From: CAZECE01 sp964510525 | Lineage (GTDB): Bacteria > Pseudomonadota > Gammaproteobacteria > Pseudomonadales > JANQJO01 | Direction of reading: 5' to 3' | NCBI GenBank assembly: GCA_964510525.1 | Contig: CAZECE010000060.1 | Coordinates: 1 to 64,000 of the forward strand | DNA length: 64,000 nucleotides | Shown: positions 16,306-25,186 of the stretch, one piece after another | Layout: each line of letters starts with the position of its first letter | Position numbering within the stretch: position 1 is the first letter of the stretch | Notes under the pieces: generated by a model | The model's database searches: none | Told to the model about the DNA's origin: nothing | Seen by the model: the letters and a program-made list of their open reading frames with translations, nothing else | Program-made: the position numbers and the translations under genes

Positions 16306-19281
16306 TTATTTCGTAAGCCATTTACTGAGTTTTTTTTCAAACTGTTTTGGGTCAATCGGTTTGGTGATGTAATCGGTCATACCGGCATTCAAGCATTGTT
16401 CTTCATCCCCTTGCATGGCGTTGGCGGTCATCGCGATGATTGGGGTATGGATGTACTGGCTTCCGGCTTTGCCGGCACGAATTTGTCTTGTGGTTTCATA
16501 ACCGTCCATCTCGGGCATTTGGCAATCCATCAGGATTAGATCAAAAAGTTGTTCTGAGTTGTTGCAGTTTAATAAGGTTTGAATGGCATCCAAGCCGTTT
16601 TCGGCGATTTGTGAATCTAAGTTATATTCTTCTAAGATCGCTTCGGTAAAAATTTGATTTACGACGTTATCTTCTACTAGTAGAACTCGATTTTCTGTTG
16701 ACCACTGTGACTCTTTATTTGGTGTTAATGGTTCAATATCGTCTGCATTTGGATTAGAAGGGGTTTGACTGGGCTTCTGTTGAGGCTGAGTCACCAGAAT
16801 ATGCCCATAGAACTTGCTGCCTTTTCCAAGTTCACTGGCTACATGGATCTCTCCACCCATCAGTTCGCACAGTTTTTTAACGATTGCTAAGCCAAGACCT
16901 GTGCCGCCATATTTGCGGGTAGTGGAGGCGTCTACTTGACTGAAAGATTCAAAGAGCAGACCGAGTTTTTCTTGTGGAATGCCTATGCCGGTATCTTCGA
17001 CACTGAATGTTAGCTTTACGTCAGAAGCCTGTGTTTCATTCAAATCAACATTCACTGTGATACAGCCTTCATGGGTGAACTTGATGGCATTACTGATTAA
17101 GTTTGTGAGCACTTGGCGTAATCGAGTGGGGTCACTGATCAAGGCTTCTGATGTCATTTGATGCGTATTCAGTTTCAGGCCAATACCTTTGTTTTGAGCG
17201 AGTAGACTCATGCTGTCGATGATGTCGGTAAAAAGTGTTTTTGGATTAAATGCGACTTGTTCAATATCCAGTTTATTGGCTTCAATTTTTGAAAAATCTA
17301 AGATGTCGTTGATTAAAGCCAACAGAGATTTGGCGCTGCTTTCAGCGAGATTGGCATAACGCTGTTGAGTATCATCGAGCTTGGTTTTTAAAACCAGGCC
17401 TAACATACCGAGAACACCGTTCATGGGAGTACGAATCTCATGACTCATACTGGCAAGGAATTCGCCTTTTGCAATGGAAGCCGCTTCGGCGTCTTTACGG
17501 GCTTGTTCAAGTAAGGCTTCTTGTTCTTTTCGTACCGTCACATCGTTTTGAATACCAATGTAATGCGTAATTTCATTTTGGCTGTTGTGAACGGGAGACA
17601 GTGCTAATTCGTTCCAAAACTCAGATCCGTCTTTTCTATAATTCAGTATTTCGACACTGATGGCGTCTCGGCGCTTTAATGCCTGTTGTAACGCCTTTAT
17701 TGTGTCAGGATCTGTGTCTTTGCCTTGCAAGAAAGAGCAACTGACTCCTAGAGATTCTTCTCGGGAGTAACCGGTTGTCTTGATGAAGGCTGGATTGACG
17801 TAAATGATGGGAAGAAAACTTTTTTGAGTACTTGAAATGACGATGCCATTTTCTGAAGAATCCAGGGCTTGCTTCATGATTTTTAATTCGGATTCGGCTT
17901 GTCGAATACTGGTAATGTCTTGGCCTGTAAAAATAAAACCAATGATGGTTCCATTATCGTTGATCAGTTCGGATCGACGCCATTGAATCAGCAAGGCTGA
18001 ATCGCCGGAATTTTTAAGCTCATATTCTTTTTCGAGTAAATTGATGTTGGAAGAAATCGAAAAAAGCGAATGCCAATCTTTTTCTTCAAACAGTGATTTA
18101 AGCGTATGTATTGAAGTGATTCCTGACTGTTGAAAATCGGTAGGTAAATTCAGCTGGATTTGTTGAATGAAATGTTGAAAGTTAGGGTTTTCTTGTGTGA
18201 TATGGCCCTCGGTATCGGTCACAACGAGGAGTTCACTCAATGAATTAATGATGTGCGTGACTTGTTGTTTCGATGTGGTGGTATTGTCCAGCTTTTCAAG
18301 CATTTGGTTAAATTGGTTGGCGAGTGTGGTCAGTTCAATGGGATCGTTTTCGTCAATGAATACTCTTTCGTCTAAATGGTCTGAGTCTGATTTGTTCAAA
18401 GCCTCGATGGTTGAAGACAAATTATTAAGAGTCATGGACAAACGTCGACTGGTCAGCGAAATAACCCCGCCAACAGCAAAGCCCAAACCAATAATAGCGA
18501 TGCCAATCGCTGCGTACAGCTTGTGCAGCAAGGTATGAGCGTGTTGATCATGCAATGCGGTGATTAGAGTGAGATTCAAGGGCGAAATTTTCTGATGAGA
18601 TTTAAATTTCCAGTCGGTGTAGTCGGATTGAATCAGTTTCATCCCTGTTGTAAAGGCTTCTTGTTCACTGCTATAGAGAACGGTTTGGTCCTCTTTCAGC
18701 AAAAGAAAGTCCATTTTTTTTGACTTTAAGTAAAGAAGGTCATTTAAATTATGTGTTGAGACACGAGTAATAATGCCGCCCTCTGGAGAACTGGATAACA
18801 AAATCGGGCTGGCAATGATCAGCCCGTCTTCTTCCAGTTTGACATAGGTTTGGCCCGATTCATAAATGGCACGCCAACTCGTCCCGAGTTGTTCGAAATT
18901 GGCTTTTTTGAGGCCATTGTCGGTGATTAAGTTGCCTCGGTAGTCGGTGATGTAGATGGGTTCTTGATATCCTGACACGGTAAGCGATCTAAGGTACAGG
19001 GGTAAGTATTGGTCTCTTTGATCGGTATCGATTAATGCATTAATCACCAGGTCATTTTGCGCAATTTCTTCAATTCTCGTTACGGTATCCTTTATGGTTT
19101 TTTCAATCGCATCATGAAAATATTCTCCAACGGTGTCATGAAACGCATTTTGTTCTATTTTATTGATGGTGTTGGAGTAGCTAAGTAAGCCAAGACTCAA
19201 TAAGACGGCCATTAAAATACCCATGGGGATGGTTCTAAGGGCAAGAAAATGGGATAAATCAATCGGCTTATTCAACGTCAT
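16306..19281 (-). CDS. Hybrid sensor histidine kinase with LOV-like PAS domain
   Basis: This 991-residue membrane hybrid kinase has TM1 (about 15-36), an extracytoplasmic sensor region (about 37-255), TM2 (about 257-276) and a HAMP-like linker. A PAS domain (about 345-460) and a second PAS domain (about 472-583) that is strongly LOV-like follow. Then come HisKA with MSHEIRTPMNG (His614), HATPase (SNAIKF, EDTGIGIP, GGTGLGLAI) and a C-terminal receiver (LMDCQMPEMDG, Asp919). The second PAS contains GVSCSFLQGKDTD with Cys515 at the photoactive position of LOV domains. ATG 19281 lies just inside the end of the upstream binding-protein gene (14-bp overlap); ATG 19287 is equally possible, and codons further upstream are read from that gene. 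No response-regulator partner is visible. Ligand and output are unknown. Confidence 0.9.
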   Translation of the reverse strand: MTLNKPIDLSHFLALRTIPMGILMAVLLSLGLLSYSNTINKIEQNAFHDTVGEYFHDAIEKTIKDTVTRIEEIAQNDLVINALIDTDQRDQYLPLYLRSLTVSGYQEPIYITDYRGNLITDNGLKKANFEQLGTSWRAIYESGQTYVKLEEDGLIIASPILLSSSPEGGIITRVSTHNLNDLLYLKSKKMDFLLLKEDQTVLYSSEQEAFTTGMKLIQSDYTDWKFKSHQKISPLNLTLITALHDQHAHTLLHKLYAAIGIAIIGLGFAVGGVISLTSRRLSMTLNNLSSTIEALNKSDSDHLDERVFIDENDPIELTTLANQFNQMLEKLDNTTTSKQQVTHIINSLSELLVVTDTEGHITQENPNFQHFIQQIQLNLPTDFQQSGITSIHTLKSLFEEKDWHSLFSISSNINLLEKEYELKNSGDSALLIQWRRSELINDNGTIIGFIFTGQDITSIRQAESELKIMKQALDSSENGIVISSTQKSFLPIIYVNPAFIKTTGYSREESLGVSCSFLQGKDTDPDTIKALQQALKRRDAISVEILNYRKDGSEFWNELALSPVHNSQNEITHYIGIQNDVTVRKEQEALLEQARKDAEAASIAKGEFLASMSHEIRTPMNGVLGMLGLVLKTKLDDTQQRYANLAESSAKSLLALINDILDFSKIEANKLDIEQVAFNPKTLFTDIIDSMSLLAQNKGIGLKLNTHQMTSEALISDPTRLRQVLTNLISNAIKFTHEGCITVNVDLNETQASDVKLTFSVEDTGIGIPQEKLGLLFESFSQVDASTTRKYGGTGLGLAIVKKLCELMGGEIHVASELGKGSKFYGHILVTQPQQKPSQTPSNPNADDIEPLTPNKESQWSTENRVLLVEDNVVNQIFTEAILEEYNLDSQIAENGLDAIQTLLNCNNSEQLFDLILMDCQMPEMDGYETTRQIRAGKAGSQYIHTPIIAMTANAMQGDEEQCLNAGMTDYITKPIDPKQFEKKLSKWLTK

Positions 19282-20494
19282 TCTCATCAGCAATTCGTTG
19301 ATGTGGCACGATAAAACCTTCCTTGCTATAAGACCCAAGGATGTAGTTGGATCTGTCCAGCGCCTCGTGTCGTGTGGATGAGAAGGCGTGTTGATAATGT
19401 TTAACAAGCCCTTGATAGGGTTGCAGCTGCTCCAGACTGTCTCGAATGGCTGATGTATCTAAAGAGCCAGTCGCTTGAATGGCCTGCGCCAGTAAGTGTG
19501 TTAGATCATAAGCGTGAGCGATGCCGACGGGGGATGCTAAGTTTTCTGCAGTTGCTGCTGGATCGAAGAGCTTCCGATACAAAGACAACACGTTTTGATG
19601 GGTTTGGTTGCGTGTCTTTGGGTTGAGAAATGAGTAGGTTTGCAGAAACAATAGGTCCACTTTTTGAATGTTCTTGAGTTCAGCGATTGAAGTAAAATGC
19701 CCCCCCGTGATGCCCCAATGAGAGTAAATGGGTAAGCGCTCGTTCTTTGGTTGGTTCGCCATATTTTGAACCAGCACAGCACCTTCGGGGGCGTTAGCAA
19801 CTAATACAAGTGCCTGGGTTGGTGTTTTTTGGATGCGGTTTAACGTGTTGGAGAAGTCATCTATACCCCAATGGAACCATTCGATGGCATGAATATTTAT
19901 ATCCAGCTTTTGAGCTGCTTGCGAGACGGACTTCTCGTTAGAGCGACCCCATCCCGTGCGTTCTAGAAGCAACGCGATATCTGTGATGCCGGTCTTTTTA
20001 ATTTCAGATAATAAAAACTCCCCCGCATACTCATCTCGGACTGACAAACGGAATACATAGTTAGGGGCGTAACCGTTATCGATAATCGGAGTACCGGCGG
20101 CCCAGGGAACTAAAAAGGGAATCTCAAGTTTGTGTATCAGGGGGAGTTGGCTTAAAACAACCGGCGTGTGAACACCGGATAACACGGCTACGGCGTTGTT
20201 GTTTTCTACAAGCTCTCGAAGGTTATCGACGCCTCTGGCAGGATTGCCTTTGTGATCGGTGGTGATGAGTTTTAATGGGCGGTTTAGGACACCCCCCGCT
20301 TGGTTAATTTCATGAATGGCTATCTCTGTGCCTCGTTGAATCGCTTGCCCGCCTTCGGCAGCAACCGCACTCATGTCGGCATCTAGGCCAATAATGATGG
20401 GCTCAGAAGTGTTGGCCGCAATGGTGCTTTTTGCCATGACGCTGAAGGCAAAAAAAACGACAGATATCGCCAAGAGTTGTTTTAACAGTATCAT
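19268..20494 (-). CDS. Periplasmic ligand-binding protein (LivK/Peripla_BP_6 type), probably sensory
   Basis: The 408-residue protein has a signal peptide (hydrophobic LLAISVVFFAFSVMA, cleavage near AKSTIAA). It also has the type I periplasmic-binding fold of branched-chain amino acid/amide receptors: PIIIGLDADMSAVAAEGGQA, GGVLNRPLKLITTDHKGNP and AVLSGVHTPVVL. No permease or ATPase genes are near. Its 3' end overlaps the start of the hybrid kinase gene by 14 bp, so the two are translationally linked. I infer it delivers a ligand signal to the kinase periplasmic domain, as LuxP-LuxQ or TorT-TorS do. Ligand unknown. No clear Shine-Dalgarno precedes ATG 20494; the sequence there is half of an inverted repeat. 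Confidence 0.85.
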   Translation of the reverse strand: MILLKQLLAISVVFFAFSVMAKSTIAANTSEPIIIGLDADMSAVAAEGGQAIQRGTEIAIHEINQAGGVLNRPLKLITTDHKGNPARGVDNLRELVENNNAVAVLSGVHTPVVLSQLPLIHKLEIPFLVPWAAGTPIIDNGYAPNYVFRLSVRDEYAGEFLLSEIKKTGITDIALLLERTGWGRSNEKSVSQAAQKLDINIHAIEWFHWGIDDFSNTLNRIQKTPTQALVLVANAPEGAVLVQNMANQPKNERLPIYSHWGITGGHFTSIAELKNIQKVDLLFLQTYSFLNPKTRNQTHQNVLSLYRKLFDPAATAENLASPVGIAHAYDLTHLLAQAIQATGSLDTSAIRDSLEQLQPYQGLVKHYQHAFSSTRHEALDRSNYILGSYSKEGFIVPHQRIADENDVE

Positions 20495-20499
20495 TTTTA

Positions 20500-20543
20500 T
20501 GTCTAATAAAGAGTGTACTTTTTATCATAGTTTTTATTAGACA
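20500..20543. promoter_or_regulatory. Perfect 11-bp inverted repeat upstream of binding protein/kinase genes
   Basis: TGTCTAATAAA (20500-20510) and TTTATTAGACA (20533-20543) are exact reverse complements separated by 22 bp, so the arm centres lie about 33 bp (three helical turns) apart. The inner arm ends only 5 bp from the ATG of the binding-protein gene. It could be an operator for a dimeric regulator or an RNA hairpin occluding translation. It has no adjoining T-run or GC-rich stem, so it does not look like a terminator of acs. Confidence 0.65.
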
Positions 20544-20624
20544 ATAGGCCCTAAAATCTCAGCGTGCAGAGAGGATTTTATTGCGTTTTAAATGAGAAAC
20601 CCGTGCGGTTATGGCGAAAAGCAA

Positions 20625-22586
20625 TCAGTTTGTGTTTAAGCGCTCCGCCACCAGCTTTTCAACGGCGCTGGGGTCTGCCAGAGTGGAGGTGTCTCCCAAC
20701 TCATCCACTTCATTCGCTGCAATTTTGCGTAATATCCGCCGCATGATTTTGCCGGAGCGAGTTTTGGGGAGCGCAGGCGCCAATTGAATCAATTCGGGTT
20801 TGGCAATGGGGCCAATCTCTTTGGCCACATGCTCCCTTAAGGTGGCAATTAAGCTGTCGTTGGGACCATCGTTGGAGCCCATGTCGTGCATCAGTGAAAC
20901 ATAGGCATAAATGCCCTGGCCTTTGATGTCATGCGGATAGCCAACTACGGCAGCCTCGGCAACGGCTTCATGCAATACCAGGGCACTTTCAATTTCGGCG
21001 GTGCCCAGTCGATGCCCAGAGACATTTAACACATCATCGACGCGCCCAGTAATCCAGTAGTCGCCGTCTTCGTCTCGACGCGCACCATCACCGGTAAAAT
21101 ATTTACCAGGATAAGCGGAAAAGTAAGTATCCAGGCAGCGTTGATGATTACCAAAAACACTGCGGATTTGGCTGGGCCAAGACTGCTCGATCACCAAGTT
21201 GCCTTCTCCCGGGCCCTCAATGAGGTTACCTTCGTTATCGACCAAACCCGGTTTAACACCAAAGAAGGGCTTCATGGCGCAACCCGGCTTCATGTCCGTT
21301 ACGCCTGGAATGGGGGAGAGCATGATGGCGCCGGTTTCTGTTTGCCACCAGGTATCAACGATGGGGCATTGACCATTGCCGACCACCTGGTAATACCATT
21401 CCCAAGCTTCTGGGTTGATCGGCTCGCCGACTGTGCCGAGTAATCGTAATGAGTTGCGTTGCGTTTTTTTAACAGGCGCATCACCCAGAGCCATCAAAGC
21501 GCGAATGGCCGTTGGGGCGGTGTAAAAAATACTAACGGCGTGTTTGTCAATGACATTCCAAAATCGGGAGGCTGAAGGGTAGGTGGGAACCCCTTCAAAC
21601 ATCAGCGTGGTGGCGCCGTTGGCCAATGGACCATAGACAATATAAGAGTGCCCCGTTATCCACCCCACATCCGCTGTGCACCAATAAACATCGCCCTCTT
21701 GATAATCCAGGATGTATTTATGGGTCAGTGTGGCTTGTAATAAGTAACCGGCGGTAGTGTGTAACACGCCTTTTGGCGTTCCCGTTGATCCGGATGTGTA
21801 CAGAATAAACAACGGGTCTTCCGCGTCCATCACTTCGGGTTCATGTATGTTAGAGGCTGAGGCCATCGCTTCGTGATACCAGCAGTCGCGCTTAGTATGC
21901 CAGGCTACGTCATTATCAGTACGCTGAACCACAAAGACGGTATGCACATTAGGGCAGCCTGTAAGAGCCTGGTCGGTATTGATTTTTAATGGGATGGTTT
22001 TGCCGCCCCGAATACCTTCATTGGCGGTAATCACGGCATGACAATCAGAGTCCAATATGCGCTTTTGTAAGGCTTCCGGCGAGAAGCCGCCGAATACCAC
22101 CGAATGAATAGCGCCAATGCGTGCACACGCCAGCATGGCCACGGCGGCTTCGGGAATCATCGGCATATAAATGCAAACGCGGTCGCCTTTTTGAATGTTG
22201 CGAGCGAGAAGAGCGTTTGCAAACTGACACACTTCTTGGTGTAGCTCTCGGTAAGTGATGGTTTTGTTATGAGAGGGATCATCACCTTCCCAAATAATCG
22301 CAGCTTGATCGCCCCGCGTCTCAAGGTGTCGATCCAGACAGTTGTCTGCAACATTCAGTTTGCCTTCGGTAAACCAGATGCTGCCAGCGGTAGAGAATTC
22401 TCCTTCTTGTGTGGTACGCCAAATTTCTAACCAATCAAGGGTTTCATCTGCTCGTGCTTGCCAAAAACGCTCGGGGTGTTCGAGCGACTCTTGGTACCAC
22501 TTCTGATAGGTGGCGGCATCTAAATTGGCTTTCTTTTTAAAGGCATCGGATGGGGAATAACGGTTTCCTTTTTGAGCAAGAGACAT
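20625..22586 (-). CDS. acs: Acetyl-CoA synthetase
   Basis: Acs activates acetate to acetyl-CoA via acetyl-AMP. The 653-residue length matches the family (652 in E. coli). It has GGFSPEAL, the AMP-binding P-loop YTSGSTGTPKG, DVGWITGHSYIVYGPL, DTWWQTETG and YFTGDGARRDEDGDYWITGR. The C-terminal PKTRSGKIMRRILR carries the lysine that is reversibly acetylated in homologues. AAGGAAG lies upstream of ATG 22586. It is transcribed towards the binding-protein/kinase genes, 130 bp away. Confidence 0.98.
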   Translation of the reverse strand: MSLAQKGNRYSPSDAFKKKANLDAATYQKWYQESLEHPERFWQARADETLDWLEIWRTTQEGEFSTAGSIWFTEGKLNVADNCLDRHLETRGDQAAIIWEGDDPSHNKTITYRELHQEVCQFANALLARNIQKGDRVCIYMPMIPEAAVAMLACARIGAIHSVVFGGFSPEALQKRILDSDCHAVITANEGIRGGKTIPLKINTDQALTGCPNVHTVFVVQRTDNDVAWHTKRDCWYHEAMASASNIHEPEVMDAEDPLFILYTSGSTGTPKGVLHTTAGYLLQATLTHKYILDYQEGDVYWCTADVGWITGHSYIVYGPLANGATTLMFEGVPTYPSASRFWNVIDKHAVSIFYTAPTAIRALMALGDAPVKKTQRNSLRLLGTVGEPINPEAWEWYYQVVGNGQCPIVDTWWQTETGAIMLSPIPGVTDMKPGCAMKPFFGVKPGLVDNEGNLIEGPGEGNLVIEQSWPSQIRSVFGNHQRCLDTYFSAYPGKYFTGDGARRDEDGDYWITGRVDDVLNVSGHRLGTAEIESALVLHEAVAEAAVVGYPHDIKGQGIYAYVSLMHDMGSNDGPNDSLIATLREHVAKEIGPIAKPELIQLAPALPKTRSGKIMRRILRKIAANEVDELGDTSTLADPSAVEKLVAERLNTN

Positions 22587-22766
22587 AGCATTCGCTTCCT
22601 TTCAACAACAATGGACGCATCCTATCACTGGCATACAAAGGAATGGAAATAACTCGGGCGATTTAACTTAAAATACCCCAGTGACCCGTGTAGACTCCCC
22701 TTGGCTGATGAGTCCATTAGGATAAGAGCTTTAAAACTTGAAGGGCGTTAAGTAGTGAAGGGTAAT

Positions 22767-23375
22767 ATGGGAAAGAAAGGGGTCAGCCTGCTGCTGTTTT
22801 TGATGGTATTTTCATCAGGTTGTGTCAGCAAACCACCCAAAAACAAAAGCGATCTTTGTGCGATTTTCGGTGAAAAGAGGTCTTGGTACAAAGATGCCGT
22901 CCGCTCTGAAAAACGCTGGAACATTCCTTTGACGACATCTATGGCGATTATGTACCAAGAGTCTTCTTTTAACGCCAAAGCAAAACCACCAAGACGTCGC
23001 CTATTGGGGTTTATTCCTTGGAAGCGACAGTCTTCAGCCTATGGTTACGCGCAAGCTTTAGACGGCACTTGGAAGCATTATAAAGAGCAGAGTGGGAACT
23101 GGTCCGCAGATCGAGACGATTTTGGAGATGCAATTGATTTTGTGGCTTGGTACAGTCGGGATGCGGTAAAACACACTAAAGTAAACCCTGCTAATGCGTA
23201 TGGCCTTTACTTGGTTTACCACGAAGGGGTTGGTGGGTACCGTCGAGGGTCTTATCAAAATAAGCCCCAGGTAAAGAAAACGGCGTCTAAAGTGCAAGCT
23301 CGTGCCAAACGGTACCATCGCCAATATGCGGGATGCAAAAAGCGGCTTGATCGGCCCTGGTGGCGATTTTGGTAG
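22767..23375 (+). CDS. SLT-domain lipoprotein (putative lytic transglycosylase)
   Basis: The product has a lipoprotein signal (GVSLLLFLMVFSSGC, lipid-modified Cys near residue 19). It has a domain resembling the SLT lysozyme-like fold: MAIMYQESSFNAKAKPP, where the Glu of QESSF is the expected catalytic residue, then SAYGYAQALDGTWKHYK and YLVYHEGVGGYRRG. This predicts cleavage of peptidoglycan glycan strands at the outer membrane. The tail is basic and aromatic (RPWWRFW). ATG 22767 follows AAGGG; GTG 22755 with its own AAGGGC is an alternative. It converges on the diguanylate cyclase gene with 6 bp between. Confidence 0.8.
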   Translation: MGKKGVSLLLFLMVFSSGCVSKPPKNKSDLCAIFGEKRSWYKDAVRSEKRWNIPLTTSMAIMYQESSFNAKAKPPRRRLLGFIPWKRQSSAYGYAQALDGTWKHYKEQSGNWSADRDDFGDAIDFVAWYSRDAVKHTKVNPANAYGLYLVYHEGVGGYRRGSYQNKPQVKKTASKVQARAKRYHRQYAGCKKRLDRPWWRFW

Positions 23376-23381
23376 TTTATA

Positions 23382-24554
23382 TTAAAAGAACTCGATGTCG
23401 CTTTCGATGATTGGTTGGTTGATCTTGCCTTGATAAATAAGATCTTCATAGCAATGCAGTTGGTTCCTTCCATGAGCTTTGGCGTAGTAAAGTGCCTGGT
23501 CGGCATGTCCAATGATCGTGGTTGGAACTTCCGTTGAAGATATTTGAACGATGCCTATCGAGATCGTGATGTTATTGGCTTTGCCAAAGCTTTGTTCTGC
23601 AATGGTGAGCCGCAGCCTTTCGAAAATGGCCAACGCTGATGTTTTGTTTTTACAAGCGGCAATGACCAGAAACTCCTCACCACCATAACGATAAATTAAG
23701 TCCTCTTCTCGAAAATTTTTTTGCAGTAAAGTCGCCACAGTTAAAATTACGTCATCTCCAAACAGGTGGCCAAATTTATCATTAATCTCTTTAAAGTAGT
23801 CGATGTCAATCAGACCCAACCAATAGTGTGGCTCTGAAGCTTGAGTGTCCTGGCTTGATAGTGATCTTCTTTCCTCTGAAGGCAGAGAGGTATCAAGAGT
23901 GGGGGTTGTGATGGCTTGGATTGTGTTGTTTATGATGCTATTAAGTGCATTACTTAAGCTTTTGCGATTAAGTAGTGCGGTAAGGCTATCGCGCTCACTT
24001 TCAAAGGTGGTGTCCATAATATTCTGAGCGATTTGAGTGACTCCAGAAATGAGCTGCTTGTCCATTAGTGAGTCGTATTTACTCGAGACTAAAACAATGT
24101 ATTTTGTTGTACTGGCTTTATCGAGCAGGATAGGTAATGTCCAGAGAAACCCGGATTTAACTGTGATTTCAATGGGTCGCTTGTGTTCAATGCAGGGCTG
24201 CAACCAATCTTTGGCCGACTGTCGAATCAGTTGGCGTACCTCTGATAATGAGGGCGTTCGCTGAGTATTGTCGTAAGACGCTGTTATTTTAATGTCGCTT
24301 GTTTGGTGAGAGTTTGGGACTTCAACAACACAGACGAGAGTAGCGCTAGTTAATTGTATGATCTGCTTGGCGAGATTTGTCGCAATATCAAATAATGTTT
24401 TCTGGCCGGTTATTTGGATGAGGGCGGGAAAAATATTTTGATGCGCATTTTTTGTGGCATCAACAGCGTTATTGCTACCATTTTTGCCACTAGTAGCGTC
24501 TGCATTATCAACAGCTTTAGTGTGCTTTGCTTTGAAAAAGTCGGGTTTAAGCAT
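23382..24554 (-). CDS. Diguanylate cyclase with N-terminal GAF-like domain
   Basis: The 390-residue cytoplasmic protein has a GAF-like region (about residues 45-180, TLFDIATNLAKQIIQLTSATLVCVVEV) and a GGDEF domain (about 200-375). The active site is GGEEF in YRYGGEEFLVIAAC. REED lies five residues upstream at the inhibitory I-site (RxxD), so c-di-GMP feedback is likely. LIDIDYFKEINDKFGHLFGDDVI gives the metal-binding Asp. The stretch between LTALLNRKSL and LIDIDYF is about 20 residues longer than usual and Ser/Thr-rich. ATG 24554 is preferred over TTG 24563. Confidence 0.9.
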   Translation of the reverse strand: MLKPDFFKAKHTKAVDNADATSGKNGSNNAVDATKNAHQNIFPALIQITGQKTLFDIATNLAKQIIQLTSATLVCVVEVPNSHQTSDIKITASYDNTQRTPSLSEVRQLIRQSAKDWLQPCIEHKRPIEITVKSGFLWTLPILLDKASTTKYIVLVSSKYDSLMDKQLISGVTQIAQNIMDTTFESERDSLTALLNRKSLSNALNSIINNTIQAITTPTLDTSLPSEERRSLSSQDTQASEPHYWLGLIDIDYFKEINDKFGHLFGDDVILTVATLLQKNFREEDLIYRYGGEEFLVIAACKNKTSALAIFERLRLTIAEQSFGKANNITISIGIVQISSTEVPTTIIGHADQALYYAKAHGRNQLHCYEDLIYQGKINQPIIESDIEFF

Positions 24555-24712
24555 GTGGCTCAATGATATTCTTTTGTTTTTTCCCTTGGTTTTACTTGGA
24601 ATGCAGAGTTTTGTGTTGTTTAGAGTATTACCGGACTTTTAAAGTATAGAGTGCAATTTGGCTTTTGACTTAGCATCTATTCACATTAAAGGCCTTTCTT
24701 TTTAAAAAACAG

Positions 24713-24741
24713 TTGATGCTGATTAGGGCTCTTGGTATACC
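24713..24741 (+). promoter_or_regulatory. Candidate sigma-70 promoter for the BON lipoprotein gene
   Basis: TTGATG (24713-24718) and TATACC (24736-24741) have an exact 17-bp spacer, about 75 bp ahead of the start codon at 24815. The 260-bp divergent gap 24555-24814 contains no gene I can support; the rest is AT-rich with no clear repeats. Confidence 0.45.
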
Positions 24742-24814
24742 TATTCCCTTGTAGACAAGTACAAATGCTTAGAAATAAAGGGCAAAGCAACGATCAAAAG
24801 GAAGGGAGAGTCAA

Positions 24815-25186
24815 GTGCTAAAGATGAGGGCAGTAAAAACAGTAGGCTATGGTATGGCGTTGAGTTTCATAGCGTTGATGGCCACAGGATGCGTGCCCGC
24901 AGTCGTGGTGGGGGGAACGGCAGCTGGTTATTATGTCGGCCAAGATGAGCGAACGCTCAATGAAATTGTGGATGATGCCAGCATTACGGCCAGTATTAAT
25001 GCCAAATACGTAAAAGACCCCATGGTCAGCTCTTGGGATGTGAATGTTGACACTCGATTTGGCGTGGTGACGCTGTATGGCACGGTTTCTGGTGGGGCTG
25101 TGGAGCAACGTGCCATTGAAATCGCTCAAAACACCAAAGGTGTTAAAAAAATAATCTCTAAAATGACCATTGTTGAGCGTCAGTAA
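24815..25186 (+). CDS. BON-domain lipoprotein
   Basis: The 123-residue product has a lipoprotein signal (MALSFIALMATGC, Cys near 26), a Gly-rich GGTAAGYYVG linker and one BON domain. The domain runs from ITASINAKYVKDPMVSSWDVNVDTRFGVVTLYGTVS to AIEIAQNTKGVKKIISKM. It resembles outer-membrane lipoproteins of the YraP/DolP and OsmY group, implicated in envelope integrity, but it has one BON domain rather than two. GTG 24815 is chosen because AAGGGAGAG precedes it; ATG 24824 is too far. It overlaps the next gene by one base (TAATG), so the two are coupled. Confidence 0.85.
   Translation: MLKMRAVKTVGYGMALSFIALMATGCVPAVVVGGTAAGYYVGQDERTLNEIVDDASITASINAKYVKDPMVSSWDVNVDTRFGVVTLYGTVSGGAVEQRAIEIAQNTKGVKKIISKMTIVERQ

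Noticed and set aside
20500..20543. Inverted repeat as intrinsic terminator of acs
   Set aside because: The stem is AT-rich, the loop is 22 bases and no T-run follows on the minus strand.
24454..24642. Plus-strand open frame of about 62 codons overlapping the start of the diguanylate cyclase gene
   Set aside because: It lies mostly antisense to a well-supported gene, has no ribosome site and is just hydrophobic composition arising from the complementary strand.
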